Shown here one piece after another: positions 33,321-42,759 of a stretch of 42,783 bases of DNA (position 1 is the stretch's first letter; every line of letters begins with the position of its first letter). Location of the stretch: assembly GCA_017455525.1 (NCBI GenBank), contig JAFTAP010000003.1, positions 1 through 42,783 of the forward strand, in the 5' to 3' direction. The notes beneath the pieces were generated by a model that had not been told where the DNA came from, made no database searches, and saw only the letters and a program-made list of their open reading frames with translations. Origin of the DNA: Lachnospiraceae bacterium. Its GTDB lineage: Bacteria; Bacillota; Clostridia; Lachnospirales; Lachnospiraceae. A program made the position numbers and the translations under genes.

Positions 33321-33349
33321 ATAATAGCAGACAAAAAGAATGCTGTCAA
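33321..33349 (-). promoter_or_regulatory. Strong sigma-A promoter of the ylxM-ffh operon
   Basis: Minus strand: -35 TTGACA exact (33344-33349), 17-bp spacer ending TGC, -10 TATTAT (33321-33326). Start near 33314, giving a very short leader of about 12 bases. An adjacent T-run/A-run flanks the -35. Confidence 0.9.
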
Positions 33350-33375
33350 GTTTTTTTATTGACAGCGGTAGCGAC

Positions 33376-33425
33376 TTCATGCGTGTAAATCGGAATTACA
33401 CGCATGAACTCTGCGTTCCGCAGAG
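33376..33425. repeat. Two adjacent palindromic hairpins, intergenic
   Basis: Perfect 13-bp stem 33376-33388 with 33396-33408 (TTCATGCGTGTAA / TTACACGCATGAA), directly followed by a perfect 7-bp stem 33409-33415 with 33419-33425 (CTCTGCG / CGCAGAG). A third weaker stem CCGGC/GCCGG is at 33434-33445. No ORF or regulator site explains them; they sit between two convergent-free minus-strand units, upstream of the ylxM promoter. Confidence 0.6.
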
Positions 33426-33461
33426 CACGCCGTCCGGCAAGCCGGCCGCCTGGTCAAATAC

Positions 33462-33493
33462 GGACATAGACTTTCTGATGAAATTCTATGTCC
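33462..33493 (-). terminator. Stem-loop at the end of the dehydratase-activator gene
   Basis: Perfect 9-bp stem GGACATAGA (33485-33493 strand) / TCTATGTCC around a 14-base loop, beginning at the TAG stop codon. Downstream minus-strand sequence (GTATTTG) is not a good U-run, so termination may be inefficient. Confidence 0.45.
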
Positions 33494-36400
33494 TACGCCG
33501 ACTTCTTCAGCTTGCTCACCGCGCTTGCAAGCATGAGCTTGATGCGGTTCAGCTGGTTGACCTCGGACGCTCCGGGATCGTAGTCTACGGCTACTATATT
33601 CGCCTCGGGATGAAGCTCCCTGACCTTCTTTATCACGCCCTTGCCTACCACATGATTAGGCAGGCAGCCAAAGGGCTGTACGCAGACTATATTGCTGACT
33701 CCCATGTGAATAAGCTCCATTATCTCTCCGGTAAGGAACCACCCCTCGCCGGTCTGATTGCCTATATCGACTATCGGGCGCGCCATATCCGCTATGTCCG
33801 TTATCTTCGTATGCGGAGTGAAATGCTTTGACCTCCCCAGCAAATAAGACGGATAGCTGCGAAGCCTGTTCACTACCCAGATGAGGAACTTATTAAGCCG
33901 CTCCGCCTTCTTCGACTGTCCCAGATAGTCGCCCTTATAAACCTGGTTATAGAAGCTGTAGGCAAAGAAATCAATGAAATCAGGTACTACAGCTTCCGCT
34001 CCCTCGGCTTCCAGAAGCTCCACAAGATGATTATTCGCAGCAGGCATATATTTCACAAGTATCTCTCCCACTATGCCGACTCTTGCCTTCTTCCTTCTCT
34101 CCCTTATCGGAAGCGCATCGAAAGATTCTATTATCTTACGGCAGAGCTTCTTATACTTCGAATAAGAGACGCTTCCCGAAGCAAGGAAATCCTGTGCCTC
34201 GCGCAGCAGTCTCCTATGAAGCCTGTCGGCGGAGCCCTTCTTCTTCTCATAGGGCCTCATCCTGTATAGGCACTTCATGAAGAGGTCCCCTATCTCCGCT
34301 CCGTACACCATGCGCACGACGAAGGACGGATTCAGATGGAAGCCCGGATTAGGCTCAAGCCCTACGGCATTAAGCGATATGACGGGTATCTGCTCCATTC
34401 CCGCCTTCTTAAGCGCCCGCCTTATGAAAGCCACATAATTAGTCGCCCTGCACCCGCCTCCGGTCTGGCTCATTATAACTGCGGTACGGTCAAGGTCATA
34501 TTTGCCTGACAGCAGAGCCGACATTATCTGCCCGACCACCATCATCGACGGATAGCAGGCGTCATTATTCACGTATTTCAAGCCCACGTTCACGGCCTCA
34601 TGACCGTCGTTATCAAGGAAGACGAAGTTATATCCCTCAGCCCTCATCGCAGGCTCCAGCACATCAAAATGTATTGGCGACATCTGCGGGGCTATTATCG
34701 TATATCCCGCATCCCGCATCTCCTCTGTGAATAATACCCTTCTCTGATCAAGCGGCATTATGTTCCTAACGGTCTGATTCATGTCGCGGACTCTTAGAGC
34801 CGCAAGAAGCGACCTAACCCTGATGCGTGCCGCACCAAGGTTATTGACCTCGTCAATCTTTAAGCAGGTATATATCTTCTCGCCTGATTCAAGTATCTCC
34901 GCCACCTGATCGGTAGTCACCGCATCAAGCCCGCAGCCGAAGGAATTAAGCTGGATTAAGTCCACGTCGTCACGCTGCTTCACGAACTCCGCCGCAGCAT
35001 ATAATCTCGAATGATACATCCACTGATCTATGACGCGCAGAGGTCTTTCGACCACGCCCAGATGCGATACCGAATCCTCTGTAAGCACCGCTACCCTGTG
35101 AGACGTGATAAGCTCAGGTATGCCGTGATTTATCTCAGGATCTATGTGATAGGGCCTGCCCGCAAGCACGATGCCCCTCGCATGGTTCTCTTCTATCCAT
35201 CGAAGCGTCTCCTCGCCCTTTTCCTCGACCTCCCTGCGGAACCTTGCCTGCTCATCCCATGCGGCAAAGACAGCCTCCACTATCTCCTCCGGATCGACCT
35301 CAGGCAGTGCCTCTATAAGCCTCGGATATATGTCCTCAGGCGAGTCAAAGGCTATGAAGGGATTCCTGAAATCAATATTCTTAAGCTTTATGTCCTCGAC
35401 GTTATTCTTTATATTCTCAGAATAAGAAGTAACGATCGGGCAGTTGAAGTGATTCCCCGCATCCTCGAATTCATTCCTCTCATAGAATAAGGACGGGTAG
35501 AATATGAATTTAATATTTTTATTTATAAGCCACTGTATCTGGCCGTGCGCAAGCTTCGCCGGATAGCACTCTGACTCCGACGGTATCGATTCAATGCCAA
35601 GCTCGTATATCTTATGGCTTGCCTGCGGAGATAGCACTACCCTGTAGCCAAGCTTCGTAAAGAACGTGAACCAGAAGGGATAGTCCTCATACATATTAAG
35701 CGCCCTTGGTATGCCGACTGTCCCCCTCGGAGCGTCATATCCCTCCAAAGGCTCGTACCCGAATATCCGCTTCATCTTCCACTCATAGAGGTTAGGCACG
35801 TCCGTATTAGTCTTCGTCCTGCCAAGCCCCTTCTCGCAGCGGTTTCCCGAAATAAATACGCGTCCGCCCGTGAAGCGGTTGATCGTTAGACGGCAGTTAT
35901 TCGTGCAGCCCTGACACTTCGTCATCGAGGTCGTAAACTCCAGATTCCTTATCTCCTCAATGGACAGCATCGTGGAATCAACGCCCTCCGCATGACGCTC
36001 CCTCGCTATAAGCGCCGCACCGAAGGCTCCCATGATCCCAGCTATGTCGGGACGCACCACGTGGACCCTCGCTATCCGCTCCAAAGATCTTAGCACGGCA
36101 TTATTGTAGAAGGTGCCGCCCTGCACTACTATGACGCTCCCCAGCTCGTCAGCGTCCGATACCTTTATGACCTTGAATAAGGCATTCTTTATCACGGAAT
36201 AAGCAAGACCCGCCGAGATATCGTCAACTCCCGCTCCCTCCTTCTGCGCCTGCTTAACCTTTGAATTCATGAAGACCGTGCATCTCGTGCCTAAATCTAT
36301 AGGGTGCTTTGCAAAAAGCGCTGCCTCAGCGAAGTCCTCCACCGACATATTAAGAGACTTCGCGAAGGTCTCAAGGAAAGAGCCGCAGCCCGATGAGCAG

Positions 36401-37731
36401 GCTTCATTAAGCATCACGGAATCGACCGTATGATTCTTGATCCTTATGCACTTCATGTCCTGCCCGCCGATATCCAATATACAGTCCACGTCAGGCCTGA
36501 AATGCGCCGCCGCATAGTAATGAGCCACGGTCTCGACCTCCCCCTCGTCAAGCTGCAGGGCCGACTTTATAAGGGCCTCGCCATAGCCCGTCGAGCAGGC
36601 TCCGGCTATGGTCACATCATCAGGCTTCTTATCATATATCTCCTTTATCGCTTCGATAGCAGTCATCAAAGGCGAGCCGTTGTTATTAGAATAAAATGAA
36701 TATAGCAAGTCGCCCTTTTCAGAGATCAGAGCACACTTTGTGGTAGTAGAGCCTGCGTCTATGCCAAGATAGGCGTTGCCCTTATAATTCTTAAGCTGAG
36801 CCTTCCTGACCTTCGCCCTCTCATGCCGGTCGATGAACTTCTTATAAGCTTTCTCGTCAGCAAATAACGGCTCCATGCGCTCCACCTCGAACTCCAGATG
36901 TATGGGCGAGTTAAGCGCCTCCACAAGCGAGGACAGCGGGCGGTCATGCTTATTGTCATGATTCATCGCAGAGCCTATCGCTGCGAAAAGATGTGAATTA
37001 TCGGGTATTATAGCATGCTCGTCATCAAGCTTGAGAGTCCTTATAAAAGCATTGCGAAGCTCCGGCAGGAAGTGCAGAGGGCCTCCGAGAAAAGCGACAT
37101 GCCCCCTTATAGGTTTACCGCATGCAAGTCCCGATATGGTCTGATTGACGACCGCCTGAAATATGGATGCCGCGAGGTCCTCTTTTCGCGCACCCTCATT
37201 TATGAGAGGCTGAATGTCTGACTTCGCGAAGACACCGCAGCGGGCGGCTATCGTATAGAGCGAGCCATAATCCCTCGCAAACTCATTAAGCCCCGTAGCA
37301 TCAGTCTGTAAGAGCGACGCCATCTGGTCAATGAAGGAGCCCGTGCCGCCTGCGCAGATTCCGTTCATGCGCTGCTCCACATTTCCGCCTTCAAAATATA
37401 TTATCTTCGCATCCTCTCCGCCAAGCTCTATCGCCACATCGGTCTGTGGGGCATAGTACTTTAAGGCGGTGGCAACTGCTACGACCTCCTGAGTGAAGGG
37501 AACGTCTATCGCATTAGCGAGCGTAAGCCCGCCGGAGCCCGTTATCATCGGGGCTACCGTCACATCCCCCGTCACCTCAAACGCCGCCTCTATTAGCTCC
37601 GCAAGCGTCTCCTTGATATTAGCGAAGTGCCGCCTGTAGTCTGTAAAGAGGATATTCATATCCTCGTCCATAAGAGCGACCTTTACCGTAGTCGAGCCTA
37701 TATCTATGCCAAGCTGATGTATCTTTTCCAT
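33493..37731 (-). CDS. Giant acyl-CoA dehydratase activase-related protein (double ASKHA, DUF2229)
   Basis: 1412 aa. First ASKHA ATPase domain (1-260) with [10 protein letters not shown], and cysteines Cys126 (CAGGTGSF) and Cys165 (ARCGVF) in the pattern that holds the bridging [4Fe-4S] cluster of HgdC-type activators. Second ASKHA domain (about 322-585) with [24 protein letters not shown] (Cys445, Cys449) and GTRCTVF (Cys484). Then a cysteine cluster CQGCTNNC, a DUF2229 region starting [12 protein letters not shown], and a C-terminal half resembling 2-hydroxyacyl-CoA dehydratase/double-cubane-cluster subunits. Such proteins are known in Clostridia; the reaction is unknown but ATP-driven electron transfer is likely. 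The ribosome site AGGGG is 11 bases from ATG 37731. Confidence 0.88.
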   Translation of the reverse strand: MEKIHQLGIDIGSTTVKVALMDEDMNILFTDYRRHFANIKETLAELIEAAFEVTGDVTVAPMITGSGGLTLANAIDVPFTQEVVAVATALKYYAPQTDVAIELGGEDAKIIYFEGGNVEQRMNGICAGGTGSFIDQMASLLQTDATGLNEFARDYGSLYTIAARCGVFAKSDIQPLINEGARKEDLAASIFQAVVNQTISGLACGKPIRGHVAFLGGPLHFLPELRNAFIRTLKLDDEHAIIPDNSHLFAAIGSAMNHDNKHDRPLSSLVEALNSPIHLEFEVERMEPLFADEKAYKKFIDRHERAKVRKAQLKNYKGNAYLGIDAGSTTTKCALISEKGDLLYSFYSNNNGSPLMTAIEAIKEIYDKKPDDVTIAGACSTGYGEALIKSALQLDEGEVETVAHYYAAAHFRPDVDCILDIGGQDMKCIRIKNHTVDSVMLNEACSSGCGSFLETFAKSLNMSVEDFAEAALFAKHPIDLGTRCTVFMNSKVKQAQKEGAGVDDISAGLAYSVIKNALFKVIKVSDADELGSVIVVQGGTFYNNAVLRSLERIARVHVVRPDIAGIMGAFGAALIARERHAEGVDSTMLSIEEIRNLEFTTSMTKCQGCTNNCRLTINRFTGGRVFISGNRCEKGLGRTKTNTDVPNLYEWKMKRIFGYEPLEGYDAPRGTVGIPRALNMYEDYPFWFTFFTKLGYRVVLSPQASHKIYELGIESIPSESECYPAKLAHGQIQWLINKNIKFIFYPSLFYERNEFEDAGNHFNCPIVTSYSENIKNNVEDIKLKNIDFRNPFIAFDSPEDIYPRLIEALPEVDPEEIVEAVFAAWDEQARFRREVEEKGEETLRWIEENHARGIVLAGRPYHIDPEINHGIPELITSHRVAVLTEDSVSHLGVVERPLRVIDQWMYHSRLYAAAEFVKQRDDVDLIQLNSFGCGLDAVTTDQVAEILESGEKIYTCLKIDEVNNLGAARIRVRSLLAALRVRDMNQTVRNIMPLDQRRVLFTEEMRDAGYTIIAPQMSPIHFDVLEPAMRAEGYNFVFLDNDGHEAVNVGLKYVNNDACYPSMMVVGQIMSALLSGKYDLDRTAVIMSQTGGGCRATNYVAFIRRALKKAGMEQIPVISLNAVGLEPNPGFHLNPSFVVRMVYGAEIGDLFMKCLYRMRPYEKKKGSADRLHRRLLREAQDFLASGSVSYSKYKKLCRKIIESFDALPIRERRKKARVGIVGEILVKYMPAANNHLVELLEAEGAEAVVPDFIDFFAYSFYNQVYKGDYLGQSKKAERLNKFLIWVVNRLRSYPSYLLGRSKHFTPHTKITDIADMARPIVDIGNQTGEGWFLTGEIMELIHMGVSNIVCVQPFGCLPNHVVGKGVIKKVRELHPEANIVAVDYDPGASEVNQLNRIKLMLASAVSKLKKSA

Positions 37732-37811
37732 AACAATAAAAACCCCTGAAATACATCCATCAGATCCGGGTTGCCTGTAAATCTCCCGAATACTGATGCA
37801 AATTAAGCCAA

Positions 37812-37825
37812 CCTGATATATCAGG
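37812..37825. promoter_or_regulatory. Perfect palindrome, candidate operator of the activator gene
   Basis: CCTGATATATCAGG, 14-bp perfect dyad, about 5-18 bases downstream of the predicted transcription start of the 1412-aa gene. Placement would suit repression. I cannot name the regulator. Confidence 0.45.
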
Positions 37826-37836
37826 CCAGTCCGGTA

Positions 37837-37865
37837 ATTCTATCACATATACCAGTTACTTTGAA
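37837..37865 (-). promoter_or_regulatory. Promoter of the dehydratase-activator gene
   Basis: Minus strand: -35 TTCAAA (37860-37865), 17-bp spacer with TGA before -10 TAGAAT (37837-37842), an extended -10. Start near 37830; leader about 100 bases containing the palindrome and a weak long-range stem (CATCAG with CTGATG). Confidence 0.6.
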
Positions 37866-37911
37866 ATCGGACAGAAAGGACAAAATGGGTAATCCGTATT
37901 CCCCCGCTGTA

Positions 37912-39351
37912 CTAAAACGGTCCATATCCCGTTTGCGAGGCAAACACAAGGAAGGCCAGCGCTATAACACACCATATGATGAATATGGGAAGCAAAAACC
38001 TCACCCACTTCCCGAAGGGAACCTTACATATCGCAAGTGCCGCAAGGATCTCTCCGCCCGTCGGCGCAAGTACATTCGTAAAAGCATCCCCAAGCTGGTA
38101 TGCGAGCACGGCAGTCTGTCTGGTCATGCCATGCATGTCGGCAAGCGGCACCATAAGAGGCATCGTAATGCGCGCCTGTGCCGATCCCGATGGCACGAAC
38201 ACATTGAACACCTCATGAAATAAGAACATCCCGCATGCCATAAGAGACGACGGAAACCTTCCCAAGGCTCCTGCCATAGCATGAAGTATCGAATCCATTG
38301 CATTCGCATTCTCAAGAAGCAGCATCGCCGAATTAGCAAGCCCTATCATGATGCCCGGAAGCAGCATGTCATGACAGCCCTTCTCAAATTTCCGGCATAT
38401 CTCACTGGGCTTAAGGCCGCCTACAGCGCCTCCGGCTATAGCCGTCGCAAGGAAGACCCCCGACAGCTCATCCACATAAAACCCCCGGCTTATGATGCCC
38501 CATACGGAAAATACCACGCCTATAAGGAATACGGCTACGACAAGCTTCTGCCTTAATGTGAAGGCGGGTATGTTCTCAAGGTTAAGCTTCTTGTCCTGAT
38601 TATGCTCCTTGTCATATGCATATGCGCCCGAAAGCTTCGGACTCTTCTTTACAAGCCATGCATACCACAGCACGTATATCATGGATGCCATCTCAAGAAC
38701 TATAAAAAGCGCGATCCTGAGACCCATTCCCGAGAACATGGGAAGACCCGCGATCTCCTGAGCCGTGCCTACGGTAAAGGTATTTGTTATGGAGCCTCCG
38801 TAGCCTGCCGCCGCCGCTAAGAAAATGATTCCTACTGCCGTCAGCGAATCATACCCCACCGTGATGCAGCATGCAAGGATCAGCGGAACGAATACCAGGA
38901 ATTCCTCAAAATTCCCGCAAAAGGCCGACCCGCATCCGAAAATTATCATAAAAAGCGGTATCATCAGGAATTCCTTGCCTTGTATGGCTTTTATTACATG
39001 GGCTATACCGATATTCAGTGCCCCGGTGCCTCCTATAACGCCGAACATTCCCCCGATTATCAGAAGGAAGAATATCACGTATGCGCCGTTCTGAAGCCCC
39101 AGAGTCATGGCTTCGAGAAGTTCCAGAAGCGAAGTCGGCGTGCGCTCAACATACTCAAAGCTTCCCGGATCTATGACCTCCTGCCCTATCTCTTCATCCG
39201 CCACCCTCTCATACTTGCCGGCCGGTATGATATAGGAAAAAGCCGCACACAAAAGCACTATTATGACAAGCATCAGCATTGGATGCATGGCATCCTTCGT
39301 TTTGTTTTCTCCCGGTTTAGCCGCTATAAGCTTCGTAAGTGGATTCATCAT
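37912..39351 (-). CDS. YfcC-family (C4-dicarboxylate/arginine-type) transporter
   Basis: 479 aa with about 10-12 membrane spans and the family segment AAAAGYGGSITNTFTVGTAQEIAGLP (seen around residues 175-200) plus FVPSGSAQARITMPLMVP near the C-terminus, a hairpin-loop pattern of DcuC/YfcC carriers. Likely a secondary transporter of dicarboxylates or basic amino acids; substrate cannot be told from sequence. GGAGG is 7 bases before ATG 39351. It follows the HD-GYP gene by 18 bases, so the sensor may control or respond to its use. Confidence 0.9.
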   Translation of the reverse strand: MMNPLTKLIAAKPGENKTKDAMHPMLMLVIIVLLCAAFSYIIPAGKYERVADEEIGQEVIDPGSFEYVERTPTSLLELLEAMTLGLQNGAYVIFFLLIIGGMFGVIGGTGALNIGIAHVIKAIQGKEFLMIPLFMIIFGCGSAFCGNFEEFLVFVPLILACCITVGYDSLTAVGIIFLAAAAGYGGSITNTFTVGTAQEIAGLPMFSGMGLRIALFIVLEMASMIYVLWYAWLVKKSPKLSGAYAYDKEHNQDKKLNLENIPAFTLRQKLVVAVFLIGVVFSVWGIISRGFYVDELSGVFLATAIAGGAVGGLKPSEICRKFEKGCHDMLLPGIMIGLANSAMLLLENANAMDSILHAMAGALGRFPSSLMACGMFLFHEVFNVFVPSGSAQARITMPLMVPLADMHGMTRQTAVLAYQLGDAFTNVLAPTGGEILAALAICKVPFGKWVRFLLPIFIIWCVIALAFLVFASQTGYGPF

Positions 39352-39369
39352 AGCAAAACCTCCGTATTC

Positions 39370-42300
39370 TCATTTGTTATTATCGGAGCCGTCCTTGGAG
39401 CTAAGCCCGAGGCTTTCAAGGAACTCCTCGTTTTTCTTCTTAAGCTCCTGCTTCTCTTCTTCTGTCTGCTCCTTCTCAGAAATCTCTTCCATCTCGGGCT
39501 CTTCATCGACGGCAGCGTCAGCCTTCGCCTTATCAAGCGCATTCTCTTCAGCAAGCTCCAGCAGGGCGTCAACCACATCCTCTTCAAGCTGCGTGCCCCT
39601 GATCCTTTTTATCTCATCAAGAACTACGGACAGCTCCAGCTGCTTCCTGTACGGTCTCGTCGAATACATGGCATCAAAGGTGTCCGCCACCGCTATGATG
39701 CGCGCCACCTCGGGTATCTCCTCACCCTTAAGCCCGTTAGGATAACCCTTGCCGTCCATCCTCTCGTGATGGCATCCTGCTCCGGCGGCGAGGTTCTTTA
39801 CTATATTGACATTCTTCAGGAGATCTCCTCCATTTGCGGCATGAGTCTTCATCACGACGTATTCCTCATCGTTCAGCCTTTCCGTCTTATTGAGTATACG
39901 GTCAGGGATGCTCAGCTTTCCTATGTCGTGCAGCAGAGCTATATTATAGAACTCTTCTATCTGCTCATCCGTATAGTCTCTCTTGTCCTTGAGCTTATTT
40001 GCGAGAAGTCTTGTATAGTAAGCCACCCTGAAGGAATGTCCTCTGTTCTGCTGATCCCTCATGTCTATGCACTTCGCAAAGGTATGCATGATCTGGCTTA
40101 TGAACTTCCTGTCCTCCTCCTGTTTCTCAAGAAGAGCCTGGTTCTTCTTCTGGAAATGCCTGTATATGACCACTGCGACTACGCCTACGCTTACTGCCAT
40201 GAGCACTATCCAGAACAGCACGCTCTCATATGGCGAGCTTTCCTTATTGATCGTAACGCTCGTAGTCTTCTCTGTCTGTCCCGTGTCATCGTCTATGACA
40301 TTCAGATGGAATACATACTTACCGCCGTCAAGGTTAGTGTATATGACAGGCTTCATCTCCTGCTTGGTGGTAGCGATCGGAGCCTCGTCAAACCCCTCCA
40401 GATAATAGGTGATACGGGGATTTGAAAGACCGTAGGTCAAGGCATATGCGTTTATTATAAGGCGGCGGCTTCCAGCCGGAATTGACATCGGCTCTCCCAT
40501 CTTCACGGGTATGACCCTGTCGTCAACCTCTATTGAAGGAATCGCAAGTTTCACGGAGTTATTATTATTCTCCTCGGCATTGATATTCACGGCGCACACG
40601 CCCGTAGTTCCCGAAATATAGAGCTTGCCATCGTCGGAAAGATAGCTCCTGGAATTGCCCGTCGCTATATAGGGAAGCCCGCTTCTGGTGTTATAAAAGC
40701 TGTATTCTATGCCTTCATTCGCAAGCAGCTCCTCAACGCTCGTTATGTATATGCCGTTTGACGAAAGAACCCATGCTCCGCCATTAGCATCGAAATAAAT
40801 ATCGTAGTTATTAGAATAAGGGAAATTAGAAACCGCTGTTATCGCGCCGTCCTTCATATATTCTATCGAATTCGAGGTGACAAGCCAGAACATCTGCCGC
40901 TCTTCATCCCATTTTATCCTCATGACTACTTCAGATGTAAGCCCGTCTTCATGCCCAAGACGTGATACCTTGCTTCCCTGTATCTTATATATGCCGTCCC
41001 CGTCAGACCCAAGGTAGAGAGTACCGTCCGGTCCCTCCTCTACGCATAGCGTCTCCTCGGTGTTTATTCCCTTCTCATGGTCATAATGAGCTTCCACCTT
41101 GCCGTCCCTTATAATGAATACACCGTTCACGGTGGCAGCCGCCATGCTCCCGTCAGAACGCTCTATGACATCCCTGACCCTGCCGGTATCCATGCCGTTC
41201 TCTCCATTATATGTCTCTATAGCGCCACTTCTCGGATCATAGCACACAAGCCCGTATTCACCATGAGTACAAAGCCATAGCCTGTCCTTTGAGTCATTCT
41301 TTATACAGCGTATGCGGATGTCCGTCATCATATCGGTAAGCTCATTCGTAACGGGTGCATACGTCGTCGCATTTATTATCTGTAATCCGCCGTCAGTTGC
41401 CAGATATAGATCTCCGTCATTTATGCATGTAGAATTAATGACCATGGTGTCAAGCCCCGCAAGGGTGCTTATATCCGTGAAGCGGTCAGGCACGAGCTTC
41501 ATTACGCCCTGCCTCGTGGATGTGAACCACATATTGCCTTCATGATCGGTCATGATATTTCCGACGGAATTATTCATCGGGATATCCGAAAGCTCGTGGT
41601 AGACCGATTCCTCATCAAAATATCCTATACCGTTCGTCGCAGAAACCCACATCATACCGTTCGCCTTAAGAAAGGCATTAAGATTCTTCTGCGGATCGGT
41701 GGATTGTCTCGATACCACCTTCATTCCCGCCGACACATCCACCGTAAGCATATCGGACGCCTGAGTTCCCATATATATAGTATTCGGATCGTCGGGATCC
41801 GGGTATATAGCATTCACCGGATCGTCTCCGAATTCATCAGGATCATAGAATGCGCTTATCCTGAGCTTTTCCACTTCAAAGACAGCTCCGTTTTGTGTAA
41901 CACCGTAGACATTCCCATTAATGTCGCGCACAAGCCTGTTTATATATTCCAGATTGACCTGAGGGTCGTCTATTACGTGTATCTCAAGATCATCCCCGCC
42001 GACATAAGCAAGCCCCTGAGTCGTCGCTATAAGGATGTTCCCGTCCGGGTCCTCGGTTATCGCCCGTATGGAAAAGGACTTCAAGGCCTCTACAATCCCG
42101 TACACATGGATCTCTCCGTGATCATAGTAAGCAATGCCGTTCTCATTCGTACCGATCCAGACCCTGTCCTTGGAGTCAACGTAAAGGCTGTATACGCTTG
42201 ATATTCCTGTCGTGGAATCAAATCTCGTGAACTCCGTTCCGTCATACCTTATGAGTCCGCTGTAGCCGCCAAGCCATATGAAGCCGTCCTCGCTCTGCGC

Positions 42301-42492
42301 TATGGCGTTAGCCTCAGAGGTTGGCAGCCCGTTGCCGGAATTATAAAGTATCGCCGTATAATCAGTCCCCGCTCCTAATAGGTCCCGCCTGTCTCCGCCT
42401 GCAGCGTAAGTCTCCTTTGCGGATATCCCGGTAAATAACATCGATAACACGATCGCTATACTGATAACAGCCTTTACTATTCTCCTGAGCAT
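39370..42492 (-). CDS. Periplasmic-propeller sensor with HD-GYP c-di-GMP phosphodiesterase domain
   Basis: 1040 aa from ATG 42492 (GAGG 9 bases upstream); an ATG at 42531 lacks a ribosome site and would mask the signal peptide. Layout: signal peptide (1-30, ending near TYAAGG), about a dozen two-component-regulator propeller repeats (patterns such as DGFIWLGGYSGLIRYDG and DRVWIGT), a Y_Y_Y-type beta domain (about 665-760, ITYYLEGFD), one membrane span (about 775-797), and a cytoplasmic HD-GYP domain with HD at 855-856 (LHDIGK) and GYP at 916-918. A Glu/Lys-rich coiled tail ends the protein. Expected to degrade c-di-GMP on sensing an extracellular ligand, perhaps a glycan. It precedes yfcC. 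Confidence 0.93.
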   Translation of the reverse strand: MLRRIVKAVISIAIVLSMLFTGISAKETYAAGGDRRDLLGAGTDYTAILYNSGNGLPTSEANAIAQSEDGFIWLGGYSGLIRYDGTEFTRFDSTTGISSVYSLYVDSKDRVWIGTNENGIAYYDHGEIHVYGIVEALKSFSIRAITEDPDGNILIATTQGLAYVGGDDLEIHVIDDPQVNLEYINRLVRDINGNVYGVTQNGAVFEVEKLRISAFYDPDEFGDDPVNAIYPDPDDPNTIYMGTQASDMLTVDVSAGMKVVSRQSTDPQKNLNAFLKANGMMWVSATNGIGYFDEESVYHELSDIPMNNSVGNIMTDHEGNMWFTSTRQGVMKLVPDRFTDISTLAGLDTMVINSTCINDGDLYLATDGGLQIINATTYAPVTNELTDMMTDIRIRCIKNDSKDRLWLCTHGEYGLVCYDPRSGAIETYNGENGMDTGRVRDVIERSDGSMAAATVNGVFIIRDGKVEAHYDHEKGINTEETLCVEEGPDGTLYLGSDGDGIYKIQGSKVSRLGHEDGLTSEVVMRIKWDEERQMFWLVTSNSIEYMKDGAITAVSNFPYSNNYDIYFDANGGAWVLSSNGIYITSVEELLANEGIEYSFYNTRSGLPYIATGNSRSYLSDDGKLYISGTTGVCAVNINAEENNNNSVKLAIPSIEVDDRVIPVKMGEPMSIPAGSRRLIINAYALTYGLSNPRITYYLEGFDEAPIATTKQEMKPVIYTNLDGGKYVFHLNVIDDDTGQTEKTTSVTINKESSPYESVLFWIVLMAVSVGVVAVVIYRHFQKKNQALLEKQEEDRKFISQIMHTFAKCIDMRDQQNRGHSFRVAYYTRLLANKLKDKRDYTDEQIEEFYNIALLHDIGKLSIPDRILNKTERLNDEEYVVMKTHAANGGDLLKNVNIVKNLAAGAGCHHERMDGKGYPNGLKGEEIPEVARIIAVADTFDAMYSTRPYRKQLELSVVLDEIKRIRGTQLEEDVVDALLELAEENALDKAKADAAVDEEPEMEEISEKEQTEEEKQELKKKNEEFLESLGLSSKDGSDNNK

Positions 42493-42542
42493 ATATTCAA
42501 CCTCTTTATCTAATCTGCTTAATATGATCATGCCGCAAAGCT

Positions 42543-42571
42543 ATGATACTATTTTGAAAAAATAAAAACAA
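42543..42571 (-). promoter_or_regulatory. Candidate promoter of the HD-GYP gene
   Basis: Minus strand: -35 TTGTTT (42566-42571), 17-bp spacer, -10 TATCAT (42543-42548). Start near 42536, leader about 44 bases to the chosen ATG; this also places the rejected ATG at 42531 almost at the 5' end. Confidence 0.55.
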
Positions 42572-42596
42572 CAACCGGACATGCCTTCTGAATGAT

Positions 42597-42629
42597 AAAG
42601 AGGAGCCGGCATTACGCTGACTCCTCTTT
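42597..42629 (-). terminator. Stem-loop, possible terminator of a gene right of the window
   Basis: Perfect 9-bp stem AAAGAGGAG (42597-42605) / CTCCTCTTT (42621-42629), 15-base loop. Symmetric A/T ends make it potentially bidirectional. Confidence 0.45.
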
Positions 42630-42652
42630 GAGAATACTATTTTATGATGCTA

Positions 42653-42711
42653 GGGTCAAAAGGTACAAATCCGATTGTGCTTGCACAAATAGGATTTGGA
42701 ACTTGTGACCC
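42653..42711. repeat. Nested palindromic element
   Basis: Three concentric arms: GGGTCA/TGACCC (42653-42658, 42706-42711), CAAATCC/GGATTTG (42666-42672, 42692-42698) and TTGTGC/GCACAA (42675-42680, 42683-42688). No coding frame. Together with the next element it fills the window end with no gene visible. Confidence 0.65.
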
Positions 42712-42723
42712 GCCCGAACATGA

Positions 42724-42759
42724 GGAAGTAGCAATTTGCGTAGCAAATTAGCGGATTCC
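42724..42759. repeat. Second palindromic element at right edge
   Basis: Outer arm GGAA/TTCC (42724-42727, 42756-42759) and inner perfect arm AATTTGC/GCAAATT (42733-42739, 42743-42749) around GTA. Adjacent to the element at 42653-42711; probably part of the same modular intergenic repeat. Confidence 0.55.

Noticed and set aside
33376-33493. CRISPR array
   Set aside because: Stems are all different, with no direct repeats or equal spacers.
37732-37836. c-di-GMP or other known riboswitch in the activator-gene leader
   Set aside because: Only a weak long-range pairing is visible; the conserved cores of known riboswitches I can recall are not present.
38980-40425. Long plus-strand open frame (481 codons) opposite the yfcC and HD-GYP genes
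   Set aside because: No ribosome site, no recognisable motif, and it lies antisense to two clearly conserved proteins; produced by codon bias of the opposite strand. The same holds for plus-strand frames at 8930-9814, 26502-27326 and 41542-42201.
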